A stretch of DNA of 36,222 bases from Anaerosomatales bacterium. GTDB lineage: Bacteria > Actinomycetota > Coriobacteriia > Anaerosomatales > SLCP01. Both the position numbers and the translations under genes were made by a program. The stretch is from contig JARGFT010000014.1 in assembly GCA_029210645.1 (NCBI GenBank), forward strand, positions 1 through 36,222. The letters are read 5' to 3'. Each line of letters opens with the position of its first letter. Within the stretch, counting starts at the first letter, position 1. The notes beneath the pieces were generated by a model, which saw only the letters and a list, made by a program, of their open reading frames with translations, made no database searches and had not been told where the DNA came from. This document shows positions 13,904 through 22,429 of this stretch, one piece after another.

Positions 13904-14944
13904 GTGATCGACGTCGCGATCGTAGGAGCGCCGGGGTATGCGGGAGCCGAGCTGACGCGGCTTCTCGCCGCGCATCCGACGCTGCGCCCGGCGATGCTCA
14001 CCTCGGCCGCCGAGGCCGGGCGCAGGGTCGGCGACGTCTATCCGGCGCTCGCTCCCTTCGTCGACGCGGTCTACGTCGAGCCTGACCCGGCAGAGATCGC
14101 CGCGCGCTGCAGGGTCGCGTTCCTCGCGGTGCCGCACACGGCCGCACTCGAGATCGCGCCGGCGCTGCTCGAGGCACATGTCACGGTGATAGACGCCTCG
14201 GCGGACTTCCGCCTCAAAGACCCCGCCGTCTACGAGCACTGGTACGGCGTGCCGCACACCGCACACGATCTGCTCGCCGAGGCGGTCTACGGGCTTCCGG
14301 AGTTCGACCGCACGCAGCTTCCCGGTGCGCGGCTGGTCGCGTGCCCCGGCTGCTATCCGACTGCAACCATTCTTGCGGCTACACCCGCGCTGGAGAGTGG
14401 CATCGCACGAGGCGACCGGGTCATCGTCGACGCAAAGTCGGGAGTCTCGGGTGCCGGCAGGACGCCCGGTCCCGGGACCCACTTCCCCGCAGTGCACGAG
14501 TCGCTCGCTCCCTACAAGGTGACGTCGCACCGCCACACGCCCGAGATCGAGCAGGGGCTCTCGCTCGTCTCCGGGCTGGACACCAGGGTCGTCTTCACCC
14601 CGCACCTCGTCCCGATGACGCGCGGGCTGCTTGCTACCGCCTACCTCGAGCTTAACGAGGAGATCTCCGACGCCGAGGCGGTCACGCTCTACCGCACACG
14701 CTACCGCGACGAACCCTTCATCACCGTGCACGATGCGGGGCGCATGCCCTCCACGCTGGAGGTACGGGGCTCGAACCGCGCGCACATCGGCATCGCAGTC
14801 GACGCTCGTGCAGGAGTACTGATCGTGGTGTGTGCCATAGACAACCTGGTCAAGGGGACCGCCGGCCAGGCCGTGCAATGCGCCAACCTCGTGCTCGACC
14901 TGCCCGAGACGGCCGGTCTCGACCTGCCGGTCCCGGTGGTGTAG
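13904..14944 (+). CDS. argC: N-acetyl-gamma-glutamyl-phosphate reductase
   Basis: 346 residues; reduces N-acetylglutamyl phosphate to the semialdehyde with NADPH, step 3 of arginine synthesis. The N-terminal dinucleotide-binding motif GAPGYAGAELTRLL, the catalytic Cys150 in ACPGCYPT, and the substrate-binding HRHTPEIEQ segment are all present. It starts at GTG 13904 with GGAGAGG 6-8 bases upstream, directly after the promoter at 13843-13872. argJ begins 4 bases after its stop. Confidence 0.97.
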   Translation: MIDVAIVGAPGYAGAELTRLLAAHPTLRPAMLTSAAEAGRRVGDVYPALAPFVDAVYVEPDPAEIAARCRVAFLAVPHTAALEIAPALLEAHVTVIDASADFRLKDPAVYEHWYGVPHTAHDLLAEAVYGLPEFDRTQLPGARLVACPGCYPTATILAATPALESGIARGDRVIVDAKSGVSGAGRTPGPGTHFPAVHESLAPYKVTSHRHTPEIEQGLSLVSGLDTRVVFTPHLVPMTRGLLATAYLELNEEISDAEAVTLYRTRYRDEPFITVHDAGRMPSTLEVRGSNRAHIGIAVDARAGVLIVVCAIDNLVKGTAGQAVQCANLVLDLPETAGLDLPVPVV

Positions 14945-14947
14945 CCG

Positions 14948-16180
14948 ATGCCCGAGCAGGGATACGAGGTATCGCCGACGGACGGAGGCGTGCTCGCGTC
15001 CGCCGGTTTCGCGGCGGCGGGCGTAGCTGCCGGCATCAAGCGGCGTCCCGGTGCGGTCGATGTCTGCATCATCGACGCCGGGAGGCCGGCTCCTGCCGCT
15101 GCGGTCTTCACCCTCAACACGATGGCGGCACCCCCGGTCGAGGTCAGCCGCGAGGCGGTCGCCGACGGGATGCTGCGCGCCTGGGTCGTCAACGCCGGCA
15201 ACGCCAACGCCTGCACCGGCGAGGTAGGCCTGGCGGATGCTGGCACGATGGTGGAAACGGCGGCCTCCGCACTCGGGTGCGAGCCGTCCGAGATCGGCGT
15301 GGCCTCCACCGGCGTCATCGGGGTGCCGCTGCCGATCGACCGCGTGTGCTCGGGAGTCCGTGCCGCGGCCGGGGCGCTCGGCTCCTCGGCGGAGCACGGC
15401 GAGGCCGCAGCTCGCGCGATCATGACCACGGACACCTTCGTCAAGCAGGCCTCGTTCAGCGTCCGGGTCGACGGGGCGGTCTACACCGTGGGTGGGATGG
15501 CCAAGGGCAGCGGTATGATCGAACCGAACATGGCGACCATGCTCGCCTTCCTGACCACCGATGCACCGCTGACCACCGAGGCGTGCCGGATGCTGCTGGC
15601 CACGGTGGCCGATCGCACCTTCAACCGCATCACGGTGGACGGTGACAGCTCGACCAACGACACCTGCGCGCTCATGGCGAGCGGCGCCGCCGGAGGCGGG
15701 CCGATCGGGCCCGATCACCCACACCTGCCGGCGATCGAGGCGGTGCTCATGCGCACCTGCGACGCACTCGCGCGAATGATCGTACGCGACGGAGAGGGCG
15801 CGACCAAGCTCGTCGAGGTGACAGTGCGAGGGGCGAGAAGCGAGGGTGACGCGGTGGCGGCAGCGCGCGAGATCGCGAACTCGCCGCTCTTCAAGACCGC
15901 GCTCTTCGGGCGCGATGCGAACTGGGGCCGGGTCGCGATGGCGCTCGGCAACTCGGGGGCTGCGATCGATCCCGCGAAGGTGGAGATCGTGTTCGCGGGT
16001 ATCACCACCTGTAAGGATGGGACCGCGGTCGAATTCAGCGAGGAGGAGGCTGCCGAGGCGCTCGCGGCCGACGAGGTCGGTGTCACGGTCGACCTTCACC
16101 TCGGCACGGCACAGGCTACGGTACTCACGTGCGACCTGACCTACGAGTACGTCCGCATCAACGGCGAGTACCGGACCTAG
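14948..16180 (+). CDS. argJ: Glutamate N-acetyltransferase (bifunctional ArgJ type)
   Basis: 410 residues. ArgJ moves acetyl from N-acetylornithine to glutamate, making the pathway cyclic; the bifunctional type also uses acetyl-CoA. It is made as a precursor that cuts itself before the Thr in EPNMATMLAFLT (Thr197), and that motif is intact. Other family marks are GNANACTG near residue 86 and GSGMIEPNM. Whether it uses acetyl-CoA as well cannot be told from sequence. Only 3 bases separate it from argC. It takes the place of argE, and no argA or argE is visible in the window. Confidence 0.96.
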   Translation: MPEQGYEVSPTDGGVLASAGFAAAGVAAGIKRRPGAVDVCIIDAGRPAPAAAVFTLNTMAAPPVEVSREAVADGMLRAWVVNAGNANACTGEVGLADAGTMVETAASALGCEPSEIGVASTGVIGVPLPIDRVCSGVRAAAGALGSSAEHGEAAARAIMTTDTFVKQASFSVRVDGAVYTVGGMAKGSGMIEPNMATMLAFLTTDAPLTTEACRMLLATVADRTFNRITVDGDSSTNDTCALMASGAAGGGPIGPDHPHLPAIEAVLMRTCDALARMIVRDGEGATKLVEVTVRGARSEGDAVAAAREIANSPLFKTALFGRDANWGRVAMALGNSGAAIDPAKVEIVFAGITTCKDGTAVEFSEEEAAEALAADEVGVTVDLHLGTAQATVLTCDLTYEYVRINGEYRT

Positions 16181-16208
16181 CGGCCGGCTCCGGGCGAAGG
16201 ACATGACG

Positions 16209-17126
16209 ATGGAACACCTGCTTCAGAAAGCCGAGACGCTTACCGAGGCGCTCCCGTGGATCAAGCGCACGTGGGGCAGGACCGTCGTACTCAAGTACGG
16301 CGGCGCTGCGATGACCGACCCGGTGCTGCGCGAGCACGTCGCGTCCGACATCGTGCTCATGAAACTCGTCGGCGTGAACCCCGTGATCGTGCACGGGGGC
16401 GGCCCGTCGATCACCTCCTACATGGAGCGCCTCGGCATGCCGGTCGAGTTCCTCGACGGCCTGCGTGTCACCACGAGCGAGGCGATGGAGGTCGTCAAGA
16501 TGGTGCTCGTGGGCAAGGTCAACAAGGACCTGGTCACCGCCATCAACGCCCACGGACGACTTGCCGTGGGCATCGCCGGCGACGACGCCAACCTCATCAA
16601 GGCGCGCCCGATCTCGGACCGTCTCGGGCGTGTGGGCGAGGTCACCTCGATTGACACCACGGTGGTACGCAAGCTCGTCGGCGACGGCTTCATCCCGGTC
16701 ATCGCGAGCGTGGCGATCGGCGAGGACGGCGAGAGTTGCAACATCAACGCCGATCTTGTGGCCGGTGAGATCGCGGCGGCACTCGACGCGGACAAGGTCA
16801 TCTTCCTCACCGATGTCGACGGCTTGTACCGCGACTTCGACGACAAGGACTCGCTGATCAGCGCGCTCTCGCTCGAGCAGGTCGAGGAGATGATCGCGTA
16901 CGACCGTCTGGCCAGTGGCATGATTCCCAAGGTCGGCGCATGCGCGCACGCGCTTCGGGGCGGAGTGAGGCGTGCTCACATCCTCAACGGCACCGTGCCG
17001 CACTCCCTCCTGCTCGAGATCTACACCGACGGTGGAGTCGGCACGATGATCACCCGCGGCGGCGAGAGTCTCGGCCTGCCCGACGACGGCATCTACACGG
17101 CGTACGAGGGCGAGGTGACGCTCTAG
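16209..17126 (+). CDS. argB: N-acetylglutamate kinase
   Basis: 305 residues. Phosphorylates N-acetylglutamate, step 2, and is often the arginine-inhibited enzyme. The kinase motifs KYGGAAM, IVHGGGPSI, and the NADLVAGEIAAALDADKVIFLTDVDG segment are present. I chose ATG 16209 because GAAGGA ends 7-8 bases upstream; ATG 16203, two codons earlier, is too close to it. The N-terminal helix (MEHLLQKAETLTEALPWI) is the kind that makes arginine-sensitive hexamers, suggesting feedback inhibition. Confidence 0.96.
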   Translation: MEHLLQKAETLTEALPWIKRTWGRTVVLKYGGAAMTDPVLREHVASDIVLMKLVGVNPVIVHGGGPSITSYMERLGMPVEFLDGLRVTTSEAMEVVKMVLVGKVNKDLVTAINAHGRLAVGIAGDDANLIKARPISDRLGRVGEVTSIDTTVVRKLVGDGFIPVIASVAIGEDGESCNINADLVAGEIAAALDADKVIFLTDVDGLYRDFDDKDSLISALSLEQVEEMIAYDRLASGMIPKVGACAHALRGGVRRAHILNGTVPHSLLLEIYTDGGVGTMITRGGESLGLPDDGIYTAYEGEVTL

Positions 17127-17127
17127 C

Positions 17128-18345
17128 ATGGGCGAGCGCTTCGACACCCTCGCGGCCAAGGACGCGACCTTCGTCATGGGGACCTACGCCCGCAAGCCGG
17201 TGCTCTTCGTCGAGGGAAGCGGGATGCGCCTTGTCGACGACGAGGGTCGCGAGTACCTGGACTTCGTCTCGGGCATCGGAGCGGTCAACCTCGGCCACGC
17301 GCACCCCGCGGTCACCGAAGCGGTATGGCAGCAGGCCTCGCGTCTTGTCCACGTGAGCAACCTCTATCACGTCGAGCACCGTGCCGAGCTTGCGGAGGAA
17401 CTCTCCGCTCTGCTCGGCGGCGGTTGGAAGGCCTTCTTCTGCAACTCGGGAGCCGAGGCATGCGAGGGAGCCATCAAGCTGGCGCGCAGGTGGGGAAGGG
17501 CGAACAAGGGCGCGGAAGCGACGCGCATCATCACCGCCGAGCGGAGCTTTCACGGGCGCACGCTCGCCACGCTCGCGGCCACCGGTCAGCCGTCGAAGCA
17601 GGAGGCATTCGAGCCTTTGCCGGCCGGCTTCGTCCACGTGCCGCTTAACGACCTCGCGGCACTCGCGGCCGAGCTAGACGACACGGTCTGCGCGGTGATG
17701 CTCGAGGTCATCCAGGGCGAGGGCGGCGTCTATCCGTGCGACCGCGAGTACCTGGCAGCCGTGCGAACGCTCTGCGACGAGCGGGAGATGCTGCTCGTGC
17801 TCGACGAGGTGCAGACCGGCTTCTGGCGGACAGGGGAGACTCCCTTCGCTCACCAGGCGTACGGGGTCCGCCCCGACGTGGTGGCGCTTGCCAAGGCGAT
17901 GGCCAACGGGCTGCCCGCCGGCGCGGTGATGGCCACAGGCTCGGCTGCCGAGGCGTTCTCTCCCGGAGACCACGGGTCGACGTTCGGGGGCGGACCGGTC
18001 ATCTGCGCCGCTGCGCGCGCCACCATCGGCGCGCTTGCGCAGGAGGAACTCGGCAGGCGGGCCGGAGTGGAAGGCGCCTACCTGCGTGAGGGGCTCGGGC
18101 GCCTGGCACGCGAGACGGGGATGATCGGTGAGGTCCGGGGCCGGGGACTGATGCTCGCGGCACACTTCACCGCCCCGATTGCGGGCGATCTGGTCGCTGC
18201 AGGGCTCGAGCGGGGCCTCGTTCTGAACAACATCGGTACGGATATCATGCGTTTTCTTCCACCCCTCGTGTGTGGAAAGGCCGAGATTGATACACTTCTG
18301 CACGTTCTGTCCGAACTCATCACAGACAGGGACGGTGCATCGTGA
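17128..18345 (+). CDS. argD: Acetylornithine aminotransferase
   Basis: 405 residues, class III PLP aminotransferase that makes N-acetylornithine from the semialdehyde and glutamate. It shows LFVEGSGMRLVDDEGREYLDFVSGIGAVNLGH at the start, LDEVQTGFWRTG with Asp226, and the PLP Lys256 in LAKAMANGLPAG. Its start is one base after the argB stop and its stop overlaps argF's GTG. As in other bacteria it may also act in lysine synthesis. Confidence 0.96.
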   Translation: MGERFDTLAAKDATFVMGTYARKPVLFVEGSGMRLVDDEGREYLDFVSGIGAVNLGHAHPAVTEAVWQQASRLVHVSNLYHVEHRAELAEELSALLGGGWKAFFCNSGAEACEGAIKLARRWGRANKGAEATRIITAERSFHGRTLATLAATGQPSKQEAFEPLPAGFVHVPLNDLAALAAELDDTVCAVMLEVIQGEGGVYPCDREYLAAVRTLCDEREMLLVLDEVQTGFWRTGETPFAHQAYGVRPDVVALAKAMANGLPAGAVMATGSAAEAFSPGDHGSTFGGGPVICAAARATIGALAQEELGRRAGVEGAYLREGLGRLARETGMIGEVRGRGLMLAAHFTAPIAGDLVAAGLERGLVLNNIGTDIMRFLPPLVCGKAEIDTLLHVLSELITDRDGAS

Positions 18346-19277
18346 CCAACACGCTCTCAGGCAGGGACCTTCTCACGCTGGCGGACTTCTCGGTGGCCGA
18401 GATCCGGCTCGTGCTCGACACAGCTCACGCGCAGAAGACGGCCTGGGCGGCCGGGGAGCGCGACACTCCGCTTGCCGGCATGTCGGTCGCGCTCATCTTC
18501 GAGAAGCCTTCGGTGCGTACGCGGGTCTCGTTCGAGGTTGCCTGCGCGCGGCTCGGAGCCACCCCGATCGTGCTCTCCGGCTCCGACTCGGCCTTCTCCC
18601 GCGGTGAGACGGTTGCCGACACCGCGCACGTGCTGGAGCGCTACTGCGAGGCGATCGTGCTGCGCACCTTCGAGCAGTCCAAGCTCGACGAGGTCGCGCG
18701 CGTCGCGAGCGTGCCGGTCGTCAACTCGCTCTCCGACGACCATCACCCCTGTCAGGGCCTGGCCGACCTGCTGACCATCGAGGAGCATCTCGGTCATCTC
18801 GAGGGAGTGAAGCTCGCGTACGTAGGCGACGGCAACAACATGGCGCACACCTACCTGCACGGTGGGGCGCTCACCGGCATGGACGTGCGTATCGCCACAC
18901 CGGCGGGCTTCGAGCCGAGCGAGGCGATCGTGAACGAGGCGCGCGCCATCGCCGCGCGTACCGGCGCAACCATCACGGTGACATCCGATCCGCGTGCCGC
19001 CGTCGAGGGAGCAGACGTCGTCGCCACGGATACCTGGGCCTCGATGGGCCAGGAGGACGAGCACGTCGAGCGGTTGCGCGCGTTCGCCCCCTTCCGGGTG
19101 GACGACGTGCTGCTGGATCACGCCTCGGCAGACGCCCGGTTCATCCACTGCCTGCCCGCCCATCGCGGCGAAGAGGTCACCGAAGAGGTCATCGACTCCG
19201 ATCGCTCGATCGTCTTCGACCAGGCCGAAAATCGGCTACACGCACAGAAGGCACTGCTCAGCCTCTTGCTCGGCTGA
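18342..19277 (+). CDS. argF: Ornithine carbamoyltransferase
   Basis: 311 residues. Joins carbamoyl phosphate to ornithine to give citrulline. It has HPCQGLADLLTIEEHLG, the SMG ornithine loop (DTWASMGQEDE), and FIHCLPAHRGEEV with the reactive Cys. The phosphate-binding motif usually reads STRTR; here it is SVRTR (EKPSVRTRVSFEVA), a single conservative-position change whose effect is uncertain. The GTG start overlaps argD's stop (GTGA), so translation is coupled. Confidence 0.95.
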   Translation: MTNTLSGRDLLTLADFSVAEIRLVLDTAHAQKTAWAAGERDTPLAGMSVALIFEKPSVRTRVSFEVACARLGATPIVLSGSDSAFSRGETVADTAHVLERYCEAIVLRTFEQSKLDEVARVASVPVVNSLSDDHHPCQGLADLLTIEEHLGHLEGVKLAYVGDGNNMAHTYLHGGALTGMDVRIATPAGFEPSEAIVNEARAIAARTGATITVTSDPRAAVEGADVVATDTWASMGQEDEHVERLRAFAPFRVDDVLLDHASADARFIHCLPAHRGEEVTEEVIDSDRSIVFDQAENRLHAQKALLSLLLG

Positions 19278-19313
19278 AATCCACGCCCCCGAGGTACCGA
19301 GGAGACGCCAGTC

Positions 19314-19745
19314 ATGAAGAAGCGGGTCATGCGACAGGACGCGATCAGACGCATCGTGCGCGCGGAGCGCATCCGCACCCAGCGCGACCTGGTCGAGCGC
19401 CTGCGGGCCGAAGGCTTCGTCTGCACGCAGGCCACCGTTTCGCGTGACGTCACGGAGATGGGGTTGCGCAAGCTGCCCGAGGGTGTCTACGTCTTGGCCG
19501 AGGACCTGCACCTGCAGCGAATGATCTCCGAGCTCGTGGTGAGCGTGGTCGGCACCGGAGCGCTCGTTCTCGTCAAGTCGACTCCGGGGACTGCCCCCGG
19601 AGTTGCAGCTGCGCTCGACGGTGCGGGTCTCGACGGCGTTCTCGGCTCGATCGCCGGCGACGACACGATCCTCATCATCGCTGCAGATGACGAGAGCGCG
19701 GTACGAGTTCGCGAAGGAATCGACAAGTTCCGCGGCACCCGCTAG
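19314..19745 (+). CDS. argR: Arginine repressor
   Basis: 143 residues. The N-terminal winged helix (RQDAIRRIVRAERIRTQRDLVERL, then TQATVSRDVTEMGLRKLPEG) binds ARG boxes. The C-terminal domain (LVLVKSTPGTAPGVAAALDGAGLDGVLGSIAGDDTILI) makes the hexamer and binds L-arginine. It lies within the arg gene run, as in other actinobacteria, so the repressor probably controls its own operon at the AT-rich region before argC. GAGGAGA lies about 9 bases before the ATG. Confidence 0.96.
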   Translation: MKKRVMRQDAIRRIVRAERIRTQRDLVERLRAEGFVCTQATVSRDVTEMGLRKLPEGVYVLAEDLHLQRMISELVVSVVGTGALVLVKSTPGTAPGVAAALDGAGLDGVLGSIAGDDTILIIAADDESAVRVREGIDKFRGTR

Positions 19746-19769
19746 CGGCTACAGGCAGGAAGGGACCCC

Positions 19770-20996
19770 ATGGCACGCGAGAAGTGCGTACTGGCCTACT
19801 CGGGCGGGCTCGACACGTCGGTCGCGATCAAGTGGATCGCCGAGAACCACGACGTCGACGTCGTCGCGCTCGCGATCGATGTCGGCCAGGAGCGTCAGGA
19901 CCTCGAGTTCGTCCGTCAGAAGGCGCTCGACATCGGAGCGGTCGAGTCGGTGGTCAAGGACGTGCGCGGCGAGTACGTCGACGAGTACATCGCCAAGGCG
20001 CTCAAAGCCAACGCGCTCTACGAGAACAAGTACCCGCTCGTTTCGGCGATGTCGCGGCCGATCATCGTCAAGCAACTTGTCGAGGAGGCCCACCGGTGCC
20101 GCGCGAAGTACATCGCGCACGGTTGCACCGGCAAGGGCAACGATCAGGTCCGCTTCGAGGTCGGCATCGCCTCGCTCGATCCGGACATCGAGGTACTGGC
20201 CCCGGTCCGGGAGTGGGACCTGCGCACGCGCGAGCTCGAGATGGACTACGCGGCCGAGCGCGGCATCCCCGTGCCGACCACCAAGGACAATCCCTACTCG
20301 ATCGACGATAACCTGTGGGGCCGCGCGATCGAGTGTGGCGTGCTCGAGGACCCCTGGGTCGAGCCGCCGGCCGACATCTACACGCTCACGGCCGACTCGC
20401 GCGGCAACACCTGCGACGAGCCCGAGTACGCCGAGATCAGCTTCGAGCAGGGCATCCCGGTGGCACTCGACGGCGAACTGATGAGCTTCCACGCCATCAT
20501 CGACCGGATGAACGAACTCGCCGGCAAGCACGGGTTCGGGCGGATCGACATGATCGAGAACCGGCTCATCGGCGTGAAGTCCCGCGAGATCTACGAGGTG
20601 CCCGGCGCGCTCACGCTCATCACCGCGCACAAGGCGCTCGAGGACCTCTGCCTTGAGCGGGAGCTTCTACACTACAAGCTCGGTGTCGAGCAGAAGTGGG
20701 CCGAGCTCGTCTACAACGGCATGTGGTTCTCGCCGCTCAAGGAGGCGCTGGACGGCTTCATCGAGACCACGCAGCAGCTCGTGACCGGCGATGTGCGCCT
20801 CCGCTTCTTCAAGGGCAGCTGCGTGACTGTCGGCCGCCGCAGCCCCTACTCGCTCTACGACTACAATCTGGCGACCTACGACGAGGCCGACAACTTCGAC
20901 CATGCGGCGGCGAAGGGCTTCATCGACCTGCACGGCCTGCCCGTCAAGGTCTGGGCACGGCAGCGCCGCAAGGTCGGCAAGGAAGGCGAAGTGTAA
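19770..20996 (+). CDS. argG: Argininosuccinate synthase
   Basis: 408 residues. Condenses citrulline and aspartate using ATP. It has the N-type ATP-binding loop AYSGGLDTSVAIKWI near residue 10, the citrulline/aspartate segment KYPLVSAMSRPIIVKQLV, and AHGCTGKGNDQVRFE. AGGAAGGGA lies about 6-8 bases before ATG 19770. The C-terminal part contains VGRRSPYSLYDYNLATYDEAD, usual for the family. argH follows one base later. Confidence 0.97.
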   Translation: MAREKCVLAYSGGLDTSVAIKWIAENHDVDVVALAIDVGQERQDLEFVRQKALDIGAVESVVKDVRGEYVDEYIAKALKANALYENKYPLVSAMSRPIIVKQLVEEAHRCRAKYIAHGCTGKGNDQVRFEVGIASLDPDIEVLAPVREWDLRTRELEMDYAAERGIPVPTTKDNPYSIDDNLWGRAIECGVLEDPWVEPPADIYTLTADSRGNTCDEPEYAEISFEQGIPVALDGELMSFHAIIDRMNELAGKHGFGRIDMIENRLIGVKSREIYEVPGALTLITAHKALEDLCLERELLHYKLGVEQKWAELVYNGMWFSPLKEALDGFIETTQQLVTGDVRLRFFKGSCVTVGRRSPYSLYDYNLATYDEADNFDHAAAKGFIDLHGLPVKVWARQRRKVGKEGEV

Positions 20997-20997
20997 C

Positions 20998-22413
20998 GTG
21001 ACGGGCGCGAAGAAACCCTGGGGCGGTCGCTTCGAGAAGTCCCCGGGCAAGTTCCTCGAGGAGTTCGGCGCCTCGCTGCCCGTGGACAAGCGCATGTGGG
21101 CCGAGGACATCCGGGGCTCGATCGCGCACGCGCGGATGCTTGCCAACCAGCGGATCATCAGCGAGACCGACGCGGATGCGATCGAGGCCGGACTCTCGCA
21201 GATCTACCGCGAGATACGCGATGGCTCGTTCGAGTTCCGCATCGCCGACGAAGACATTCACATGGCGATCGAGCGCACGCTCACCGAGCGCATCGGGCCG
21301 GCGGGTGGCCGACTCCACACAGCGCGCAGCCGCAACGACCAGGTCGCGCTCGACACCCGGCTCTATGCCAAGCGCCGTGCGATCGAGCTGCTCGGTGCAC
21401 TCGCGAAGATCCGCGAGACGCTGCTCGGGCTCGCGGTCGCACACGACGATGCGGTCATGCCCGGCTACACCCACCTCCAGAGAGCGCAGCCGGTGCTCTT
21501 CTCCCACCACCTGCTCGCGTACTTCTGGATGCTCTCGCGCGATGCGACGCGCGTGCGCCACGCCTACGAGGCCGCCGACGTGATGCCCCTTGGCAGCGTC
21601 GCGCTTGCCGGCACCACCTTCCCGATCGACCGGGGTTTCGTCGCCGACCGCCTGGGCTTTGCCGAGGTGAGCGCCAACTCGATGGACAGCGTGTCTGACC
21701 GGGACTTCCTCCTCGACCTGACCTATGCGTGCACGGTGACGATGATCCACCTCTCGCGCCTGTGCGAGGAGCTCATCGTGTGGTCGTCCGAGGAGTTCGG
21801 CTTCGTCCGGATGGACGACACCTACTCGACCGGCTCGAGCATCATGCCGCAGAAGAAGAACCCGGACTTCGCGGAGCTCACGCGCGGCAAGACCGGACGC
21901 GTGGTCGGCGACCTCGTCGGCCTGCTCACCGTGCTCAAAGGCCTTCCGCTCGCCTACAACAAGGACATGCAGGAGGACAAGGAGGGCGCGTTCGACGCCA
22001 TCGACACGACACTCGACTGTCTCGTGGCCGTCGATGGGATGCTCTCCACCATGGGCATCGACACCGAGCGGATGCGCACGGCGGCGCACGGCGGCTTCAT
22101 GGCCGCCACCGATCTGGCCGACTACCTCGTCGGCACGGGCATGCCCTTCCGCGACGCGCATGAGGTTGTCGGGCGCCTCGTGCTCACGCTCGAGCGCGAG
22201 GGCCGCACGCTGCAGGACCTCACTCCGGACGAGTTCGCAGCCGTAGACCCCGCCTTTGGCGAGGACGCTGCGAGGGCGGTCGACATCGACGCGGTCGTTG
22301 CGCGCCGCGTGAGCGAGGGCGGCACCGGCGGGGATGCCGTTGCGGTCCAGCTTGCGCGATGCCGCGACGTGCTCGCTGCCGACACCACCTGGCTCGAGGC
22401 GCGCGCCGAGTAG
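20998..22413 (+). CDS. argH: Argininosuccinate lyase
   Basis: 471 residues. Splits argininosuccinate into arginine and fumarate. The signature GSSIMPQKKNPDFAEL is present, as are HTARSRNDQVALDTRLY and AVMPGYTHLQRAQPV. I chose GTG 20998, one base after the argG stop, because MTGAKKPWGGRFEKSPGKFLEEFGAS is the usual N-terminus; the open frame extends further upstream into argG but that part is not lyase. It completes the arginine branch. Confidence 0.97.
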   Translation: MTGAKKPWGGRFEKSPGKFLEEFGASLPVDKRMWAEDIRGSIAHARMLANQRIISETDADAIEAGLSQIYREIRDGSFEFRIADEDIHMAIERTLTERIGPAGGRLHTARSRNDQVALDTRLYAKRRAIELLGALAKIRETLLGLAVAHDDAVMPGYTHLQRAQPVLFSHHLLAYFWMLSRDATRVRHAYEAADVMPLGSVALAGTTFPIDRGFVADRLGFAEVSANSMDSVSDRDFLLDLTYACTVTMIHLSRLCEELIVWSSEEFGFVRMDDTYSTGSSIMPQKKNPDFAELTRGKTGRVVGDLVGLLTVLKGLPLAYNKDMQEDKEGAFDAIDTTLDCLVAVDGMLSTMGIDTERMRTAAHGGFMAATDLADYLVGTGMPFRDAHEVVGRLVLTLEREGRTLQDLTPDEFAAVDPAFGEDAARAVDIDAVVARRVSEGGTGGDAVAVQLARCRDVLAADTTWLEARAE

Positions 22414-22429
22414 GAGGGGAGACACCCGC

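Noticed and set aside
13877-16204. Long reverse open frame of 775 codons across argC and argJ
   Set aside because: Antisense to two well-identified genes, His/Arg/Asp-rich composition with no domain pattern.
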